The notes under the pieces are model-generated. The model ran no database searches, was not told the DNA's origin, and was given only the letters and a program-made list of their open reading frames with translations. A stretch of DNA of 64,000 bases from CALOCN01 sp942491735 (lineage in GTDB: Bacteria > Eisenbacteria > RBG-16-71-46 > JABDJR01), in contig CALOCN010000014.1 of NCBI GenBank assembly GCA_942491735.1, positions 868,001 to 932,000 on the forward strand, given 5' to 3'. The translations under genes were made by a program, and so were the position numbers. Numbering within the stretch: position 1 is the stretch's first letter; every line of letters starts with the position of its first letter. Shown piece after piece: positions 17,427-26,092 of the stretch.

Positions 17427-18416
17427 ATGAAGGTACTCGTACTCATGGGTGGCTCGAGCACCGAGCGGGATGTCAGCCTGGCCACCGGCGAGGGAGTGTC
17501 CAAGGCGCTGGTGGCCCAGGGACACGACGTCATCCCGGTGGACCCGGCGACCGGCAAGGCGCTACCACTCAAGTTCCTCGAGGAACACCGGATCAGCGAG
17601 GCGCCCGAGGGGCGTGGTCTGGAACCGGGGGTGACCGAGCGCAGCCTCACCCTGGCCAGGGCGCCGGAGTTGGGGGAGGCGGATGTGGTGTTCATTGCCC
17701 TCCATGGCGGGATCGGGGAAGACGGTACGGTGCAGGCGCTGCTGGATCTGGCCGGAGTGCCCTATACCGGGTCCGGCATGCTGGCCAGCGCGCTGGCCAT
17801 GGACAAGGCCCGCACCAAGATGCTTTTCCGCGCGGCCAAGATTCCTACTCCCAAGTTCCGTCTGCTCAAGAGCCGGGACGAGTCTTGGGACCCCAAGGCC
17901 TACGGCGGGTTTCCGGTGGTGGTGAAACCCAACTCCCAGGGGTCGAGCGTGGGCGTGCACATCGTGCAGAAACCCGAACAACTCGACGCCGCCCTGGACG
18001 ACGCATTCAAGTATGCGCCGGTCCTGGTGGAGCAGTTCGTCCCCGGACGCGAGGTCACGGTGGCGGTGCTGGACGGGAAGGCGCTACCGGTCATCGAGAT
18101 CATCCCCGAAGCCGGGTTCTACGACTACAAGCACAAGTACACCAAAGGGGAGACCAAGTACGTAGTCCCGGCCGAGATCCCGGAAGCGGTGGCCGACGAG
18201 GCGTCCCGTCTGGCCAAGCTGGCCTACACGACCCTGGGCTGCCGCGGTGTGGCCCGGGTGGACTTCCGCCTGGACCCGGACGATGCGTTGTTCTGTCTGG
18301 AGGTGAATACCATTCCGGGAATGACCGAGACCAGCCTGGTGCCCATGGCGGCCGGTGAAGCGGGGATCGGGTACGAGGAGCTGGTGGAGAAGCTGGTGGG
18401 TGGGGCGGTGAAGTAG
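17427..18416 (+). CDS. ddl: D-alanine--D-alanine ligase
   Basis: 329 aa ATP-grasp enzyme making the D-Ala-D-Ala dipeptide for peptidoglycan. Motifs include LMGGSSTERDVSLATG at the N-terminus, HGGIGEDGTVQALLDLAGVPYTGSG, the ATP-grasp lysine strand FPVVVKPNSQGSSVGV and the metal-binding end VARVDFRLDPDDALFCLEVNTIPGMTE. The usual Ser/Tyr specificity loop lies in PEAGFYDYKHKYTKGET. RBS AAGGGGGA lies 8-15 bases before the ATG. It implies a peptidoglycan wall and ends the radA-isp cluster. Confidence 0.96.
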   Translation: MKVLVLMGGSSTERDVSLATGEGVSKALVAQGHDVIPVDPATGKALPLKFLEEHRISEAPEGRGLEPGVTERSLTLARAPELGEADVVFIALHGGIGEDGTVQALLDLAGVPYTGSGMLASALAMDKARTKMLFRAAKIPTPKFRLLKSRDESWDPKAYGGFPVVVKPNSQGSSVGVHIVQKPEQLDAALDDAFKYAPVLVEQFVPGREVTVAVLDGKALPVIEIIPEAGFYDYKHKYTKGETKYVVPAEIPEAVADEASRLAKLAYTTLGCRGVARVDFRLDPDDALFCLEVNTIPGMTETSLVPMAAGEAGIGYEELVEKLVGGAVK

Positions 18417-18426
18417 GGGGGTACAT

Positions 18427-18483
18427 GTCGCAAGAATCAGGCTTTTGCGACAGGTTGTGTTGACATGTCGTCGCGAACGACAT
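18427..18483 (+). promoter_or_regulatory. Two inverted repeats (putative operator) upstream of fic
   Basis: Two perfect inverted repeats built on the same core. IR1: TGTCGCAA (18427-18434) with TTGCGACA (18445-18452). IR2: ATGTCGT (18465-18471), 5-base centre, ACGACAT (18477-18483). IR2 fills the spacer between the -35 and -10 elements. The phrase TGTCGC-A/G-AGAATC at 18427 is repeated at 18497, overlapping the fic start codon. Likely binding sites for a repressor; the winged-helix C-terminus of Fic itself is the obvious candidate (inference). Confidence 0.65.
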
Positions 18484-18488
18484 AAGCT
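18460..18488 (+). promoter_or_regulatory. fic promoter, TTGACA-N17-TAAGCT
   Basis: A perfect -35 TTGACA (18460-18465), 17-base spacer and TAAGCT (18483-18488), which keeps the key T-12, A-11 and T-7. The predicted start of transcription, six or seven bases further on, coincides with the ATG at 18495, so the mRNA would be leaderless; no Shine-Dalgarno sequence is present. Confidence 0.6.
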
Positions 18489-18494
18489 CCGGAT

Positions 18495-19646
18495 ATGTCG
18501 CGAGAATCCAAGAATGACGACACGTTCTCTGTGGCCGGGTGGAATCCCAATCGGCCCTTCAACGAGCTGCCGAAACTCCCTCCCCCCATGGACCTGGAAA
18601 CGCGAAACGTTCTCAGGCAATGCATCGGGGCCCGGGCCGCCTTGGCGGAGCTAAAGCAGGCGGCGGACCTGATACCGAATCCCGGCATGCTAATCAATAC
18701 GCTCCCGGTTCTGGAGGCGCAGGCCAGTTCCGAAATCGAGAACATCGTGACCACCGCCGACGCCCTCTTCCGGCAACTCCACGCCGAGAAGCAGGCAGAC
18801 CCGGCGACTCGCGAGGCCCTTCGATATCGGGAGGCTCTGCTCGAAGGGATGCGGGAGAATCAAACCCGCCCTCTGGGTGTCCGGCTCGCGGAATCGATCT
18901 GCACTCGAATCAAGGGCGTGGACATGACGGTGCGCAAGGTCCCGGGAACGATCCTGGCCAACGCGGCAACCCAGGAAGTCATCTACACGCCGCCCCAGGG
19001 GGTCACCCTACTTCGGGATCTCCTCTCCAACTGGGAGCGTTTCCTTCACGAGAAGGCATCGCTCGATCCTCTCATCGTCCTGGCCGTTGCTCACTACCAG
19101 TTCGAAGCAATCCACCCATTCACCGATGGGAACGGGCGCACAGGTCGCGTACTGAACAGTCTTTTCCTGGTCGAGAAAGGCCTTCTCGGTCTCCCGATCC
19201 TATACCTCAGCCGGTACATCGTGACCCACAAGGAGGAGTACTACCGCCTCCTGTTGGACGTCACTCGCAAGGGGGCGTGGGAGTCGTGGATCCTCTACCT
19301 GTTGCAGGGGATCGAGGCGACCGCGGAATGGACGACGGCAAAGATCGCTGCCGTCCGGGACCTCGCAGAACACACGGCTGGCTACCTGCGCGAGGCGAAC
19401 CCCAAGATCTACCGCAGGGAGCTGATCGATGTAGTCTTCAACCAGCCCTACTGCCGGATCGCCAACGTGGTCGAGGCCGGGATTGCCGGGCGCCAAGCCG
19501 CCTCGCGCTACCTCAAGGCCATGGCCGAAGCCGGTGTCCTGCGGGAGATCGTATCCGGCCGAGAGAAACTGTTCTCTCACCCCAAGCTCATGACGCTCCT
19601 CACCCAGGACGGGAACTCCTTCACGAGGTATGGGGAAGCTGCCTGA
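18495..19646 (+). CDS. fic: Fic-family adenylyltransferase (class II, winged-helix C-terminus)
   Basis: 383 aa. It transfers AMP from ATP to protein hydroxyls. The canonical catalytic motif HPFTDGNGRTGR is at residues 207-218. The N-terminal inhibitory helix motif [S/T]xxxE[G/N] appears as S78-SEI-E82-N83, marking an autoinhibited class II Fic. The N-terminal region resembles the Fic_N domain of Shewanella SoFic-like proteins. Residues about 315-375 form a winged helix (RRELIDVVFNQPYCRIANVVEAG and AASRYLKAMAEAGVLREI), typical of a DNA-binding autoregulator. The gene is solitary, has its own operator-rich promoter and somewhat less biased codon use than its neighbours, consistent with lateral acquisition. 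The target protein is unknown. Confidence 0.93.
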   Translation: MSRESKNDDTFSVAGWNPNRPFNELPKLPPPMDLETRNVLRQCIGARAALAELKQAADLIPNPGMLINTLPVLEAQASSEIENIVTTADALFRQLHAEKQADPATREALRYREALLEGMRENQTRPLGVRLAESICTRIKGVDMTVRKVPGTILANAATQEVIYTPPQGVTLLRDLLSNWERFLHEKASLDPLIVLAVAHYQFEAIHPFTDGNGRTGRVLNSLFLVEKGLLGLPILYLSRYIVTHKEEYYRLLLDVTRKGAWESWILYLLQGIEATAEWTTAKIAAVRDLAEHTAGYLREANPKIYRRELIDVVFNQPYCRIANVVEAGIAGRQAASRYLKAMAEAGVLREIVSGREKLFSHPKLMTLLTQDGNSFTRYGEAA

Positions 19647-19721
19647 GCAAAAGGGGGCGTTTGAGGAAGACCCCTCACGAAAAATGGCCGCCGGGAGGAG
19701 CCATGTACAAGACAAGCCGGC

Positions 19722-20309
19722 GTGCAACTGTCCAGAGAGACATTTGACGGCATTGACCGCCAGCAGTTCGAGTTCGGGGTCGAAGCCCACGTCATGATGG
19801 TGTTGGAGATCGGCCCCGACGGCAAGGTCACCGACACGAACGCGATCTATGCACGCCGTACCGACATTGGCGTGACCGCGTACGCGTTGGCAATGAGCAT
19901 GGTCAAATACTGGATGGCACCGGGGACGGAATTCCAGATCATCGTCGACATGGCTCCGGCCCAAGCCGACCCCGGAGATCCCGCTACCCATAAGGCGGTA
20001 CTGGAGGCCGCATATCCTGAAGATGTCGAGGGTTGGGAGCCACCACTCCCGCCACGTCTCAAGGAGGCGTATTGGAAGAGCACTGAGGGGTACAACATCA
20101 AGGAGCAAGTCCGGGTCCTCGTCGGCGCTTCCATCGATGCCAAGGGCAGGGTCCAGGAGACGTGGATCAACTCGGATCGGCTGTTGGACCTGCTGCGCGA
20201 ACAAGTGGAAGACTATGGGTACAAGTTTCGGTTTCGTCCTGCGATCACGGATGGGGTGCCCGTCTCAAGCAGGATCGCGGTCCCGTGGGATCTCAAGTTT
20301 GGAGGATGA
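19722..20309 (+). CDS. TonB-C-like protein, start uncertain, possibly 5'-damaged
   Basis: 195 aa from a GTG, not firmly recognised. Residues 115-195 (VRVLVGASIDAKGRVQETWI, then YGYKFRFRPAITDGVPVSSRIAVPWDLKF) follow the pattern of the TonB C-terminal / energy-transducer domain, and residues 20-75 (AHVMMVLEIGPDGKVTDTNAI) look like a second, degenerate copy. No signal peptide or membrane segment is present, and no RBS suits this GTG. Instead, a GGGAGGAG/ATG pair at 19693-19705 opens a different frame that stops after 14 codons. A one-base indel just after that ATG would restore a single gene. It may be a relic or a protein fragment. Confidence 0.5.
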   Translation: MQLSRETFDGIDRQQFEFGVEAHVMMVLEIGPDGKVTDTNAIYARRTDIGVTAYALAMSMVKYWMAPGTEFQIIVDMAPAQADPGDPATHKAVLEAAYPEDVEGWEPPLPPRLKEAYWKSTEGYNIKEQVRVLVGASIDAKGRVQETWINSDRLLDLLREQVEDYGYKFRFRPAITDGVPVSSRIAVPWDLKFGG

Positions 20310-20336
20310 TGATGATCGGCCGTAATCCGCGATTCC

Positions 20337-20361
20337 AAGGGTACCGCCTGTTGTGACCCTT
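20337..20361. terminator. Hairpin between convergent genes
   Basis: AAGGGT (20337-20342) pairs perfectly with ACCCTT (20356-20361) across a 13-base loop, in the 56-base gap between two convergent stops. On the plus strand it is followed by TCTTCC rather than a true T-run, so termination strength is doubtful. Confidence 0.35.
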
Positions 20362-20365
20362 CTTC

Positions 20366-21421
20366 CTACGTCCCGTCCACCAGTACGCACTCCGCGGCAA
20401 ACGCCGGCCCCATCCCGTTCACAAAACAGCGTCCCAACGGCGACCGCGTGCGCATCAACGTGTTCAGCACGAAAAGCACCGTAGCCGACGACAAGTTCCC
20501 AATGGTGCGCAACACCTCAGCACTGGCCTCCACGTCCTCACGGCGCAACTTGAGTCCACGCCGGTAGCCGGCCAGGACCTGACGCCCTCCCGGATGCAGC
20601 GCCCAGCAGTCCATGTCCGCACGGGTGAGTTGGTGCCGCCCCAGGAATGCGTCCACAACCGGCGGCAACACTTCGGCGACCAGGGAAGGCACCGCGGGAT
20701 CCAACCGCAGCCCGAACCCCTTCTCGGAGAAGTCCCATCCCATGAGGTGTTCGGATTCCGGGAACTGGTGCGACTCGTGGGCCACCACGCGTGGTGCATC
20801 CGGGCGGCCGACCCCCTCGCGCGCGGACACGATCGCCGCCGCCGCGCCGTCCCCGAACAACGCGGTGCCGATCACGTTCACCTTGGACACCTCGGTCGTG
20901 AGCAGGGTGAGCGTGCAGAGTTCGATGCTGAGCACCGCCACCGTGCCCCCGGTGGCTTGGGCCCAGGTCCCGGCCATGCCCAGACCGGCCGCGCCGGCGG
21001 CGCATCCCAGACCGAACAGCGGCATGCGTCGCACGTCGGGACGCATGCCCATACGGTGGGCCAGCCGGGCGTCGATGCTGGGCGTGCTGAGCCCGGTGGT
21101 GGTGGTGAAGTAGATCGCGTCCAGGTCCCCGGCCTGGATGCCGGCATCCTGCAGGGCCACGGTCAACGCCTGCTCGCCCAGCTCCACCGCCTTCTCGATA
21201 TAGAGCGCGTTGCGTTCGCCGAAGGGGCGGGGAGTCAGGTACCAATCAATGGGGAAGGGCGCGTAGCGGGTCTCCACCCCGGCGGAGTCGTAGACCTTGA
21301 GCATGCGCTCGATGTCCGGCAGGTTGCGGTAGGCGACGGCGGCCCGTTCCTTGACCTGTTCCTGGGTATAGGCGTGTGGGGGCAGGGCGGTGCCCATGCC
21401 GACGATCCTAGGTGCGTTCAT
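20366..21421 (-). CDS. Type III polyketide synthase (chalcone/stilbene synthase family)
   Basis: 351 aa homodimeric ketosynthase that condenses malonyl-CoA onto an acyl-CoA starter. The catalytic triad is complete: C140 in FGLGCAAGAAG, H276 in ALHPGGRQVL and N309 in IGNLSSATV. It is closest in style to bacterial PhlD/BcsA/PKS11-like enzymes making alkylpyrones, alkylresorcinols or phloroglucinols. The ATG at 21421 follows GGAGGACTCC. No methyltransferase, oxidoreductase or prenyltransferase lies next to it, so the product cannot be predicted. It is divergent from the SEC-C gene and probably monocistronic. Confidence 0.94.
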   Translation of the reverse strand: MNAPRIVGMGTALPPHAYTQEQVKERAAVAYRNLPDIERMLKVYDSAGVETRYAPFPIDWYLTPRPFGERNALYIEKAVELGEQALTVALQDAGIQAGDLDAIYFTTTTGLSTPSIDARLAHRMGMRPDVRRMPLFGLGCAAGAAGLGMAGTWAQATGGTVAVLSIELCTLTLLTTEVSKVNVIGTALFGDGAAAAIVSAREGVGRPDAPRVVAHESHQFPESEHLMGWDFSEKGFGLRLDPAVPSLVAEVLPPVVDAFLGRHQLTRADMDCWALHPGGRQVLAGYRRGLKLRREDVEASAEVLRTIGNLSSATVLFVLNTLMRTRSPLGRCFVNGMGPAFAAECVLVDGT

Positions 21422-21453
21422 GGAGTCCTCCGGGAAACGTGCAACACGGGTTG

Positions 21454-21459
21454 AGTATA
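21454..21459 (-). promoter_or_regulatory. -10-like element TATACT for the type III PKS
   Basis: On the minus strand TATACT lies 32 bases before the PKS start codon. No good -35 is seen at the expected distance. Same class as the other TANACT elements in the window. Confidence 0.4.
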
Positions 21460-21609
21460 GGAGGTCACCGGGCCCGTCGTCTGTGGCCGCCCACGGAATG
21501 AATGCTTCACCTTTCCCTGGAGGGGCCGGTTGTCCTACAGTACCAATTCTGATCGTATCGTTTCCCACACGAACTCTTTTCCCCGGACGACCAGCGCGGA
21601 GGCGACCGG

Positions 21610-23697
21610 ATGAGCAAGAGCAAGGTAGTCAGTTTCCCGAAGGCGGGTCCACCGACCCCGGGTGAGATGGAGTGGATCGGGGGCAGGTTTGTCCTGCCCT
21701 TCGAGGTGGGCGACGCCGGGATGGAGCGGCCCACCCTCACCCTGTGGATGGAGCAGCCCACCGGGGTCATTGTCGGGCAGAACCTAACCTCCTCGCACGA
21801 GGCAACCGGGGTGTTCGCGAGCACTCTGATGGGATCCATGCAGGGACCCATGGTGGGGCCCCCGCGGAGCCCGGGGCGAATCCGGGTGGCGGACGCCGCA
21901 CTTGCCGAGGAGATCCGGACCGGGTTTGCAGCGAACATCCCGATCGTCGTGGCTCCAACTCCCGAATTGGACGGGGCCGTCTCGGAACTCGTCGCCGCGA
22001 TGGGGGGCGCAGGCGAACCGCCCGGTTTTACGGCGGGCGGCGCCTCCCCGCAAGCGGTGGGGCGCTTCTTCCGGGCGGCACGGGTGCTGCACGGGGTCAA
22101 GCCGTGGACAACGATGTGGGACGACCAGGTATTGCGAGTGGATATCCCACACCTGGGGGTGGAAGGAGCCTGCCTCTCCATCCTGGGCGCGGGAGGGGAG
22201 CAGGACGGTCTGGCTCTCTTCCCCTCCCTTGAGGGGTATTTCGACTTTCTGGAAGCGGTCGAGCGCCTTTCCACCGAACCGCCCGACGGCGGGCCGCGCG
22301 ACCTGGGGACTTCCTTCTGGGGGATAACCTACTCATGGGAGGAGGAGACTCCGGACTCCGTTCTGGATGAGATCGACGAATACGGGTGGGAGGTGTCCGA
22401 ACCGGATGGCTACCCGTTGGTCATGGTATCGGATCGTCGCGGAATGCCATCCCTTCCGACCGAGCGGGACCTGGAGATCCTGGAAGCGACCAGCCTGGCG
22501 ATGGCCGCGTTCTACGTACGCAACGGAGGGATCTTCACCGCCGGCGGCGAGGGTTTCCAGCCGGTTTGCGAATCCCACCTCACCGCGGACGGTCGGGAAG
22601 TACGTCTGGCCGCTCCCTACCACGAGCCCGACGGTTTGCCGCCGGGACATGGGATCCCGTCGGCCCCGTCGTCGCGTGCGTCCGGCAGCTCAGCGGGGCC
22701 CAAGGTCTCGCGCAATGCCCCCTGCCCGTGCGGCAGCGGCAAGAAGTACAAGAGGTGTCACCTGGCCCGGGACGAGGCCGCGGTAGAGCCCCGGCCTTCC
22801 AACCTGCACGCCCTGGATGAGGAGGTTGTCGCCAAGCTGAATCGATTTGCCGGTCCTGCCCTGGGCGATCGATGGATTCGATTCCGGAAGGACTTCCGGG
22901 ATCCGGACCATGCCGCCGCGCTCTCCGTCCCGTGGGGGGTCTATCACTTCCTTGTCGAGGGTCGCACCGTCGCCCAGCACTACCTGGAGGCGGGGGGGCG
23001 TCACGGCTCCGCGCGGGAGCGGGGTTGGCTGGCTGCCCAGCAGGCTTCCTGGCTGTCGGTGTGGGAGGTGCTGGGTACCGACCCCGGGTGGTCTATTCGC
23101 CTGCGGGATCTCCTGAGTGGGGAGGAGCGCGATGTCGTGGAGGTCGGTGCCTCCCGGACCCTCGTCGTGCGGGACACGTTGCTGGCCCGCGTTGTCGACT
23201 TCGAAGGCGAGACGGTGTTGGCCGGCACGCATCCCCAACCGCTTTCCCCCTCGCTGGGTGCTGATCTCGTACGGCGGGCCCGGGGCCGACTCCGCCGCCG
23301 CGGCGACGTGCCGGTGGACCGGCTACGCGACGAGTCCCTGGGGCGCTACCTGATCAAGCAGTGGGAACGGGCGGTCCAAGAGATGCAGGTTCAGAACTCC
23401 ATCCTCCCCCGGGTGCACAACACGGATGGGGATCCCACGGACGAGCCGGCGATTGCTTCCCCGGAGGCCGATCAGTTCATCCTCGACTTCAAGACCCGGC
23501 ACTACGCCACCTGGGCCGACGAGCCACTCCCCGCCTTGCAGGGGAAGACACCCCGCGAAGCGGTGCAAACCCGGGAAGGACGCAAGGCGGTGGACACGCT
23601 CATCAAGACCATGGAGAACGCGGAGCAGCGCCTGCCCAGTGAGGCCGCCCGCTACGACTTCTCCGCGCTGCGGACGGAGTTGGACCTGGAAGTCTGA
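21610..23697 (+). CDS. SEC-C zinc-binding-motif protein of unknown function
   Basis: 695 aa. A SEC-C metal-binding motif, RNAPCPCGSGKKYKRCH, lies at about residues 368-384, in the middle of the protein rather than at the end as in SecA; it binds zinc through three Cys and one His. The N-terminal 340 residues resemble the DUF6930/DUF7309-type regions found with SEC-C proteins (LFPSLEGYFDFLEAVERL and GYPLVMVSDRRGMPSLPTERDLEILEA). The C-terminal 300 residues (AQHYLEAGGRHGSARERGWLAAQQASW, then LSVWEVLGTDPGWSIRLRDLLSGEE) also recur in SEC-C proteins. No catalytic motif was recognised. RBS GGAGG precedes the ATG. The 3' end overlaps the convergent SpoIIE gene by 46 bases. Confidence 0.8.
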   Translation: MSKSKVVSFPKAGPPTPGEMEWIGGRFVLPFEVGDAGMERPTLTLWMEQPTGVIVGQNLTSSHEATGVFASTLMGSMQGPMVGPPRSPGRIRVADAALAEEIRTGFAANIPIVVAPTPELDGAVSELVAAMGGAGEPPGFTAGGASPQAVGRFFRAARVLHGVKPWTTMWDDQVLRVDIPHLGVEGACLSILGAGGEQDGLALFPSLEGYFDFLEAVERLSTEPPDGGPRDLGTSFWGITYSWEEETPDSVLDEIDEYGWEVSEPDGYPLVMVSDRRGMPSLPTERDLEILEATSLAMAAFYVRNGGIFTAGGEGFQPVCESHLTADGREVRLAAPYHEPDGLPPGHGIPSAPSSRASGSSAGPKVSRNAPCPCGSGKKYKRCHLARDEAAVEPRPSNLHALDEEVVAKLNRFAGPALGDRWIRFRKDFRDPDHAAALSVPWGVYHFLVEGRTVAQHYLEAGGRHGSARERGWLAAQQASWLSVWEVLGTDPGWSIRLRDLLSGEERDVVEVGASRTLVVRDTLLARVVDFEGETVLAGTHPQPLSPSLGADLVRRARGRLRRRGDVPVDRLRDESLGRYLIKQWERAVQEMQVQNSILPRVHNTDGDPTDEPAIASPEADQFILDFKTRHYATWADEPLPALQGKTPREAVQTREGRKAVDTLIKTMENAEQRLPSEAARYDFSALRTELDLEV

Positions 23698-25970
23698 TCC
23701 GCGGTAGCCCGCCTCTGACTCCCTGTCCCCCGCGGCGCGCGTTTCGGCTCCAACACCCGCAGCACGACCAGGGTCACGTCGTCCTGGGGCTCCACCCCGG
23801 CGAGGAACCCCCGGTGATCCTCCAGGATCCGCTCGGTGATCTCCTGCGCCGAGAGATCGGCCGGCATGGCCGAGACCAGGTCGTAGAGCCGCTCCTCGGT
23901 GTACTCGTCCTCGGCCGCGTTGAGCGCTTCGTTGATGCCGTCGGTGTAGAACACGACGCGGTCACCCGGCACCAACTGGATCTCCTCTTCCTCCCACTCG
24001 CCCTCGTCGAACATGCCGAGAATCATCCCCCCCCGCTCCAGGAACACCCGGTTTCCCTCGGGGCGCGAGATGAAGGGGTAGTTGTGACCGCCGTTGGAAT
24101 AGGTCATGCGCAGGGTGTTCTCGTCCACCCGGGCCAGGAAGAAGGTGACGAACTGCTCCATGGGAATGCTCCGGTGGAGAAGCGCGTTGATGTTGGAGAG
24201 GATGCGCCCCACCGAGGGCTCGCTCTCGGCCTGGGTGCGCAGCGCGGCCTGGAGCATGGAGGTGAGGAGCGCGGCGCCCATGCCCTTGCCGCTCACGTCG
24301 GCGATGGCGAGCAGGAACGAACCCTCAGTCGCCGGGACCAGGTCGTAGAAGTCGCCCCCCACTTCACGGGACGGCGTGTTGGAGCCGTAGACCTCCAGCC
24401 GTTCCATGGTCGGGAACTCCTGGGGGAGGAACCGACTCTGGATGTCCCGGGCCAGGGTGAGTTCCTCTTCCAGCCGCGCCACTGCCACCCGTTCGCGCAA
24501 CAGCAGACCGTTCTGAATGGAGACCGACATCTGGCGGGCCAGATCGGCAAGGAGCGCCACGTCCTCGGAGGTGTACTCGGTTCCGGTGACCTTTTCGCCC
24601 AGGATCATCGCCCCCACCAATTCCCCCTTGGAGTGAAGCGGAATGATGAGGCTGGCGTCGAAGGTCTGGACCAGGTAGCGGTTCGCTTCTTCTCCCAGCG
24701 TGTCGTCGTCGCCGGATAGCACCCGCACGCTGTCCACATCGTGGGGCAAGGCGGCCAGGAGGGCAGGCAGGGGCTGAAGGGCGGCGCCGCCCACCTCGTG
24801 TCCCGAACCCCGGAACACCAGGGGGCCTTCGCTGTGCAGCGCCACCACATAGCTGCTGCGCAGCAACATGGCCTCGGCCAGTGTCTCCACGGACAGGTTG
24901 AGGGAGGCTTCCAGGTCGATGTTGGTGAGGAGATCGCGTCCCAGGCGCCGGATCACGTTCCGGTAGTCCCCGGGATCGCCCAGGAACAGTTGTTCCAGCA
25001 GCTCCTCCAGCCGCCCGATCACCGGCTGGAACAGAATGAGCGCCACGATGAGCAACATGGGTTCCAGGATCTCCTCGGGGATTCCCAGCATGGTGCCCAT
25101 GAGCTGGTTCACCCGGTCCAGCACCACCAGGTAGATGCCGACCACGATGGCCGAGGCCACCGCGTAGAGGATTCCCCGGCGCGCCAGGAGCCGGGTATCG
25201 AGGAACTTGTAGCGCACCATGGAGTAGGCGATCCCGGCCGAGATCACGGTGAGACCAGCCACGGTGAGCAGGGCCTGGATGCGCTTGTCGAGGGGGATGT
25301 TGAACAGCGGCGGAATCAGGGACGAGCTGGAATAGAGGGCGAGCCCCACCACCATGCCCCCGCCGATCACCCGCAACTGTTGGCGGAGTTTGGGCACCCG
25401 GGTCTGCCGGTAGCTGACCCACAACAGTGCCGCGCTGGCCACGCCGTAGCCCAGGTTGACCAGGGAGAAGAGCGTGGTGTGGATGGCCAGGAAGAGCTTG
25501 GCCACCAGCTCGAGCAGGCTGGCGAAAGGGCGCAGCAGGTCGGGCACGGCCAGGTCCAAGGCCTCGATGCGCGCGCCGGCGAAGGTCAGGCCAAAGAGAA
25601 GGAGAAAGTGGAAGGCGTGGGGGAGGTAGACCAGGACCTCGAAGCTCCGGACCCGGCGCACGTACCCTCGTTCGCGGGGAAACACGCTGGCGAACACGAG
25701 CAGGGTGGGAAAGAAGAACTCCCACAGGTACGAAAAGTTCTGCGACACCGCGGGAAGAAAGCCGCCTTCGAGCGTTTCTTCCGGAGTGGCCTGCGGCCCC
25801 ACGAAGTCGATTGCGGTGACGATGGAGCCCAGACCGCCAAAGAACAGCATGAACGCGACCGCGCGGTTCAGCCGTTGGCGTGGGTTCTCACGCAGGATGA
25901 CCAGACCCAGGAGGAAGACGAGTCCCCCCAGGATCAGGTTCAAGCTGGCGAGCAGGATCGAAGCGTTCAT
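23652..25970 (-). CDS. Membrane-anchored SpoIIE/RsbU-type PP2C phosphatase
   Basis: 772 aa. The N-terminus has seven to eight hydrophobic helices (about 5-310) in the style of the HisK-N 7TM sensory module. A GAF domain follows at about 345-505 (LSVETLAEAMLLRSSYVVAL), a short coiled coil at about 500-525 and the SpoIIE phosphatase domain at about 525-745. Metal ligands are seen in GGDFYDL and DVSGKGMGAALL, and the C-terminal block is GDRVVFYTDGINEAL and QDDVTLVVLRV. By family it dephosphorylates an anti-sigma-factor antagonist in a partner-switching pathway in response to a membrane or small-molecule signal. No anti-sigma or STAS gene is adjacent, so partners are elsewhere. Confidence 0.93.
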   Translation of the reverse strand: MNASILLASLNLILGGLVFLLGLVILRENPRQRLNRAVAFMLFFGGLGSIVTAIDFVGPQATPEETLEGGFLPAVSQNFSYLWEFFFPTLLVFASVFPRERGYVRRVRSFEVLVYLPHAFHFLLLFGLTFAGARIEALDLAVPDLLRPFASLLELVAKLFLAIHTTLFSLVNLGYGVASAALLWVSYRQTRVPKLRQQLRVIGGGMVVGLALYSSSSLIPPLFNIPLDKRIQALLTVAGLTVISAGIAYSMVRYKFLDTRLLARRGILYAVASAIVVGIYLVVLDRVNQLMGTMLGIPEEILEPMLLIVALILFQPVIGRLEELLEQLFLGDPGDYRNVIRRLGRDLLTNIDLEASLNLSVETLAEAMLLRSSYVVALHSEGPLVFRGSGHEVGGAALQPLPALLAALPHDVDSVRVLSGDDDTLGEEANRYLVQTFDASLIIPLHSKGELVGAMILGEKVTGTEYTSEDVALLADLARQMSVSIQNGLLLRERVAVARLEEELTLARDIQSRFLPQEFPTMERLEVYGSNTPSREVGGDFYDLVPATEGSFLLAIADVSGKGMGAALLTSMLQAALRTQAESEPSVGRILSNINALLHRSIPMEQFVTFFLARVDENTLRMTYSNGGHNYPFISRPEGNRVFLERGGMILGMFDEGEWEEEEIQLVPGDRVVFYTDGINEALNAAEDEYTEERLYDLVSAMPADLSAQEITERILEDHRGFLAGVEPQDDVTLVVLRVLEPKRAPRGTGSQRRATADQTSRSNSVRSAEKS

Positions 25971-26002
25971 GGTCCCCGTTCGGCGTGGTGTCCCCCCTCA
26001 CC

Positions 26003-26067
26003 TACGGATCCGTACGGGTCCAGGTTCCGCGTTACCTGGCCCAGGGGGGCGGACGCAACCGAGTGTA
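26003..26067 (-). promoter_or_regulatory. Leader of the SpoIIE gene: TACACT -10 element, hairpin and palindrome
   Basis: On the minus strand TACACT (26067-26062) is a -10 candidate 91 bases before the start. The predicted leader contains a 6-bp hairpin CCAGGT/ACCTGG (26020-26039) and a perfect 12-bp palindrome TACGGATCCGTA (26003-26014). The hairpin could instead end transcripts of the ABC-2 permease gene, whose stop is at 26093. No T-run follows. Confidence 0.35.
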
Positions 26068-26092
26068 CCGCAACGGGCTATGGCCGTGGTCG

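Noticed and set aside
26003..26014. Perfect palindrome TACGGATCCGTA as an operator
   Set aside because: Single copy, 12 bp, in a GC-rich leader with no nearby regulator gene; listed with the leader only.
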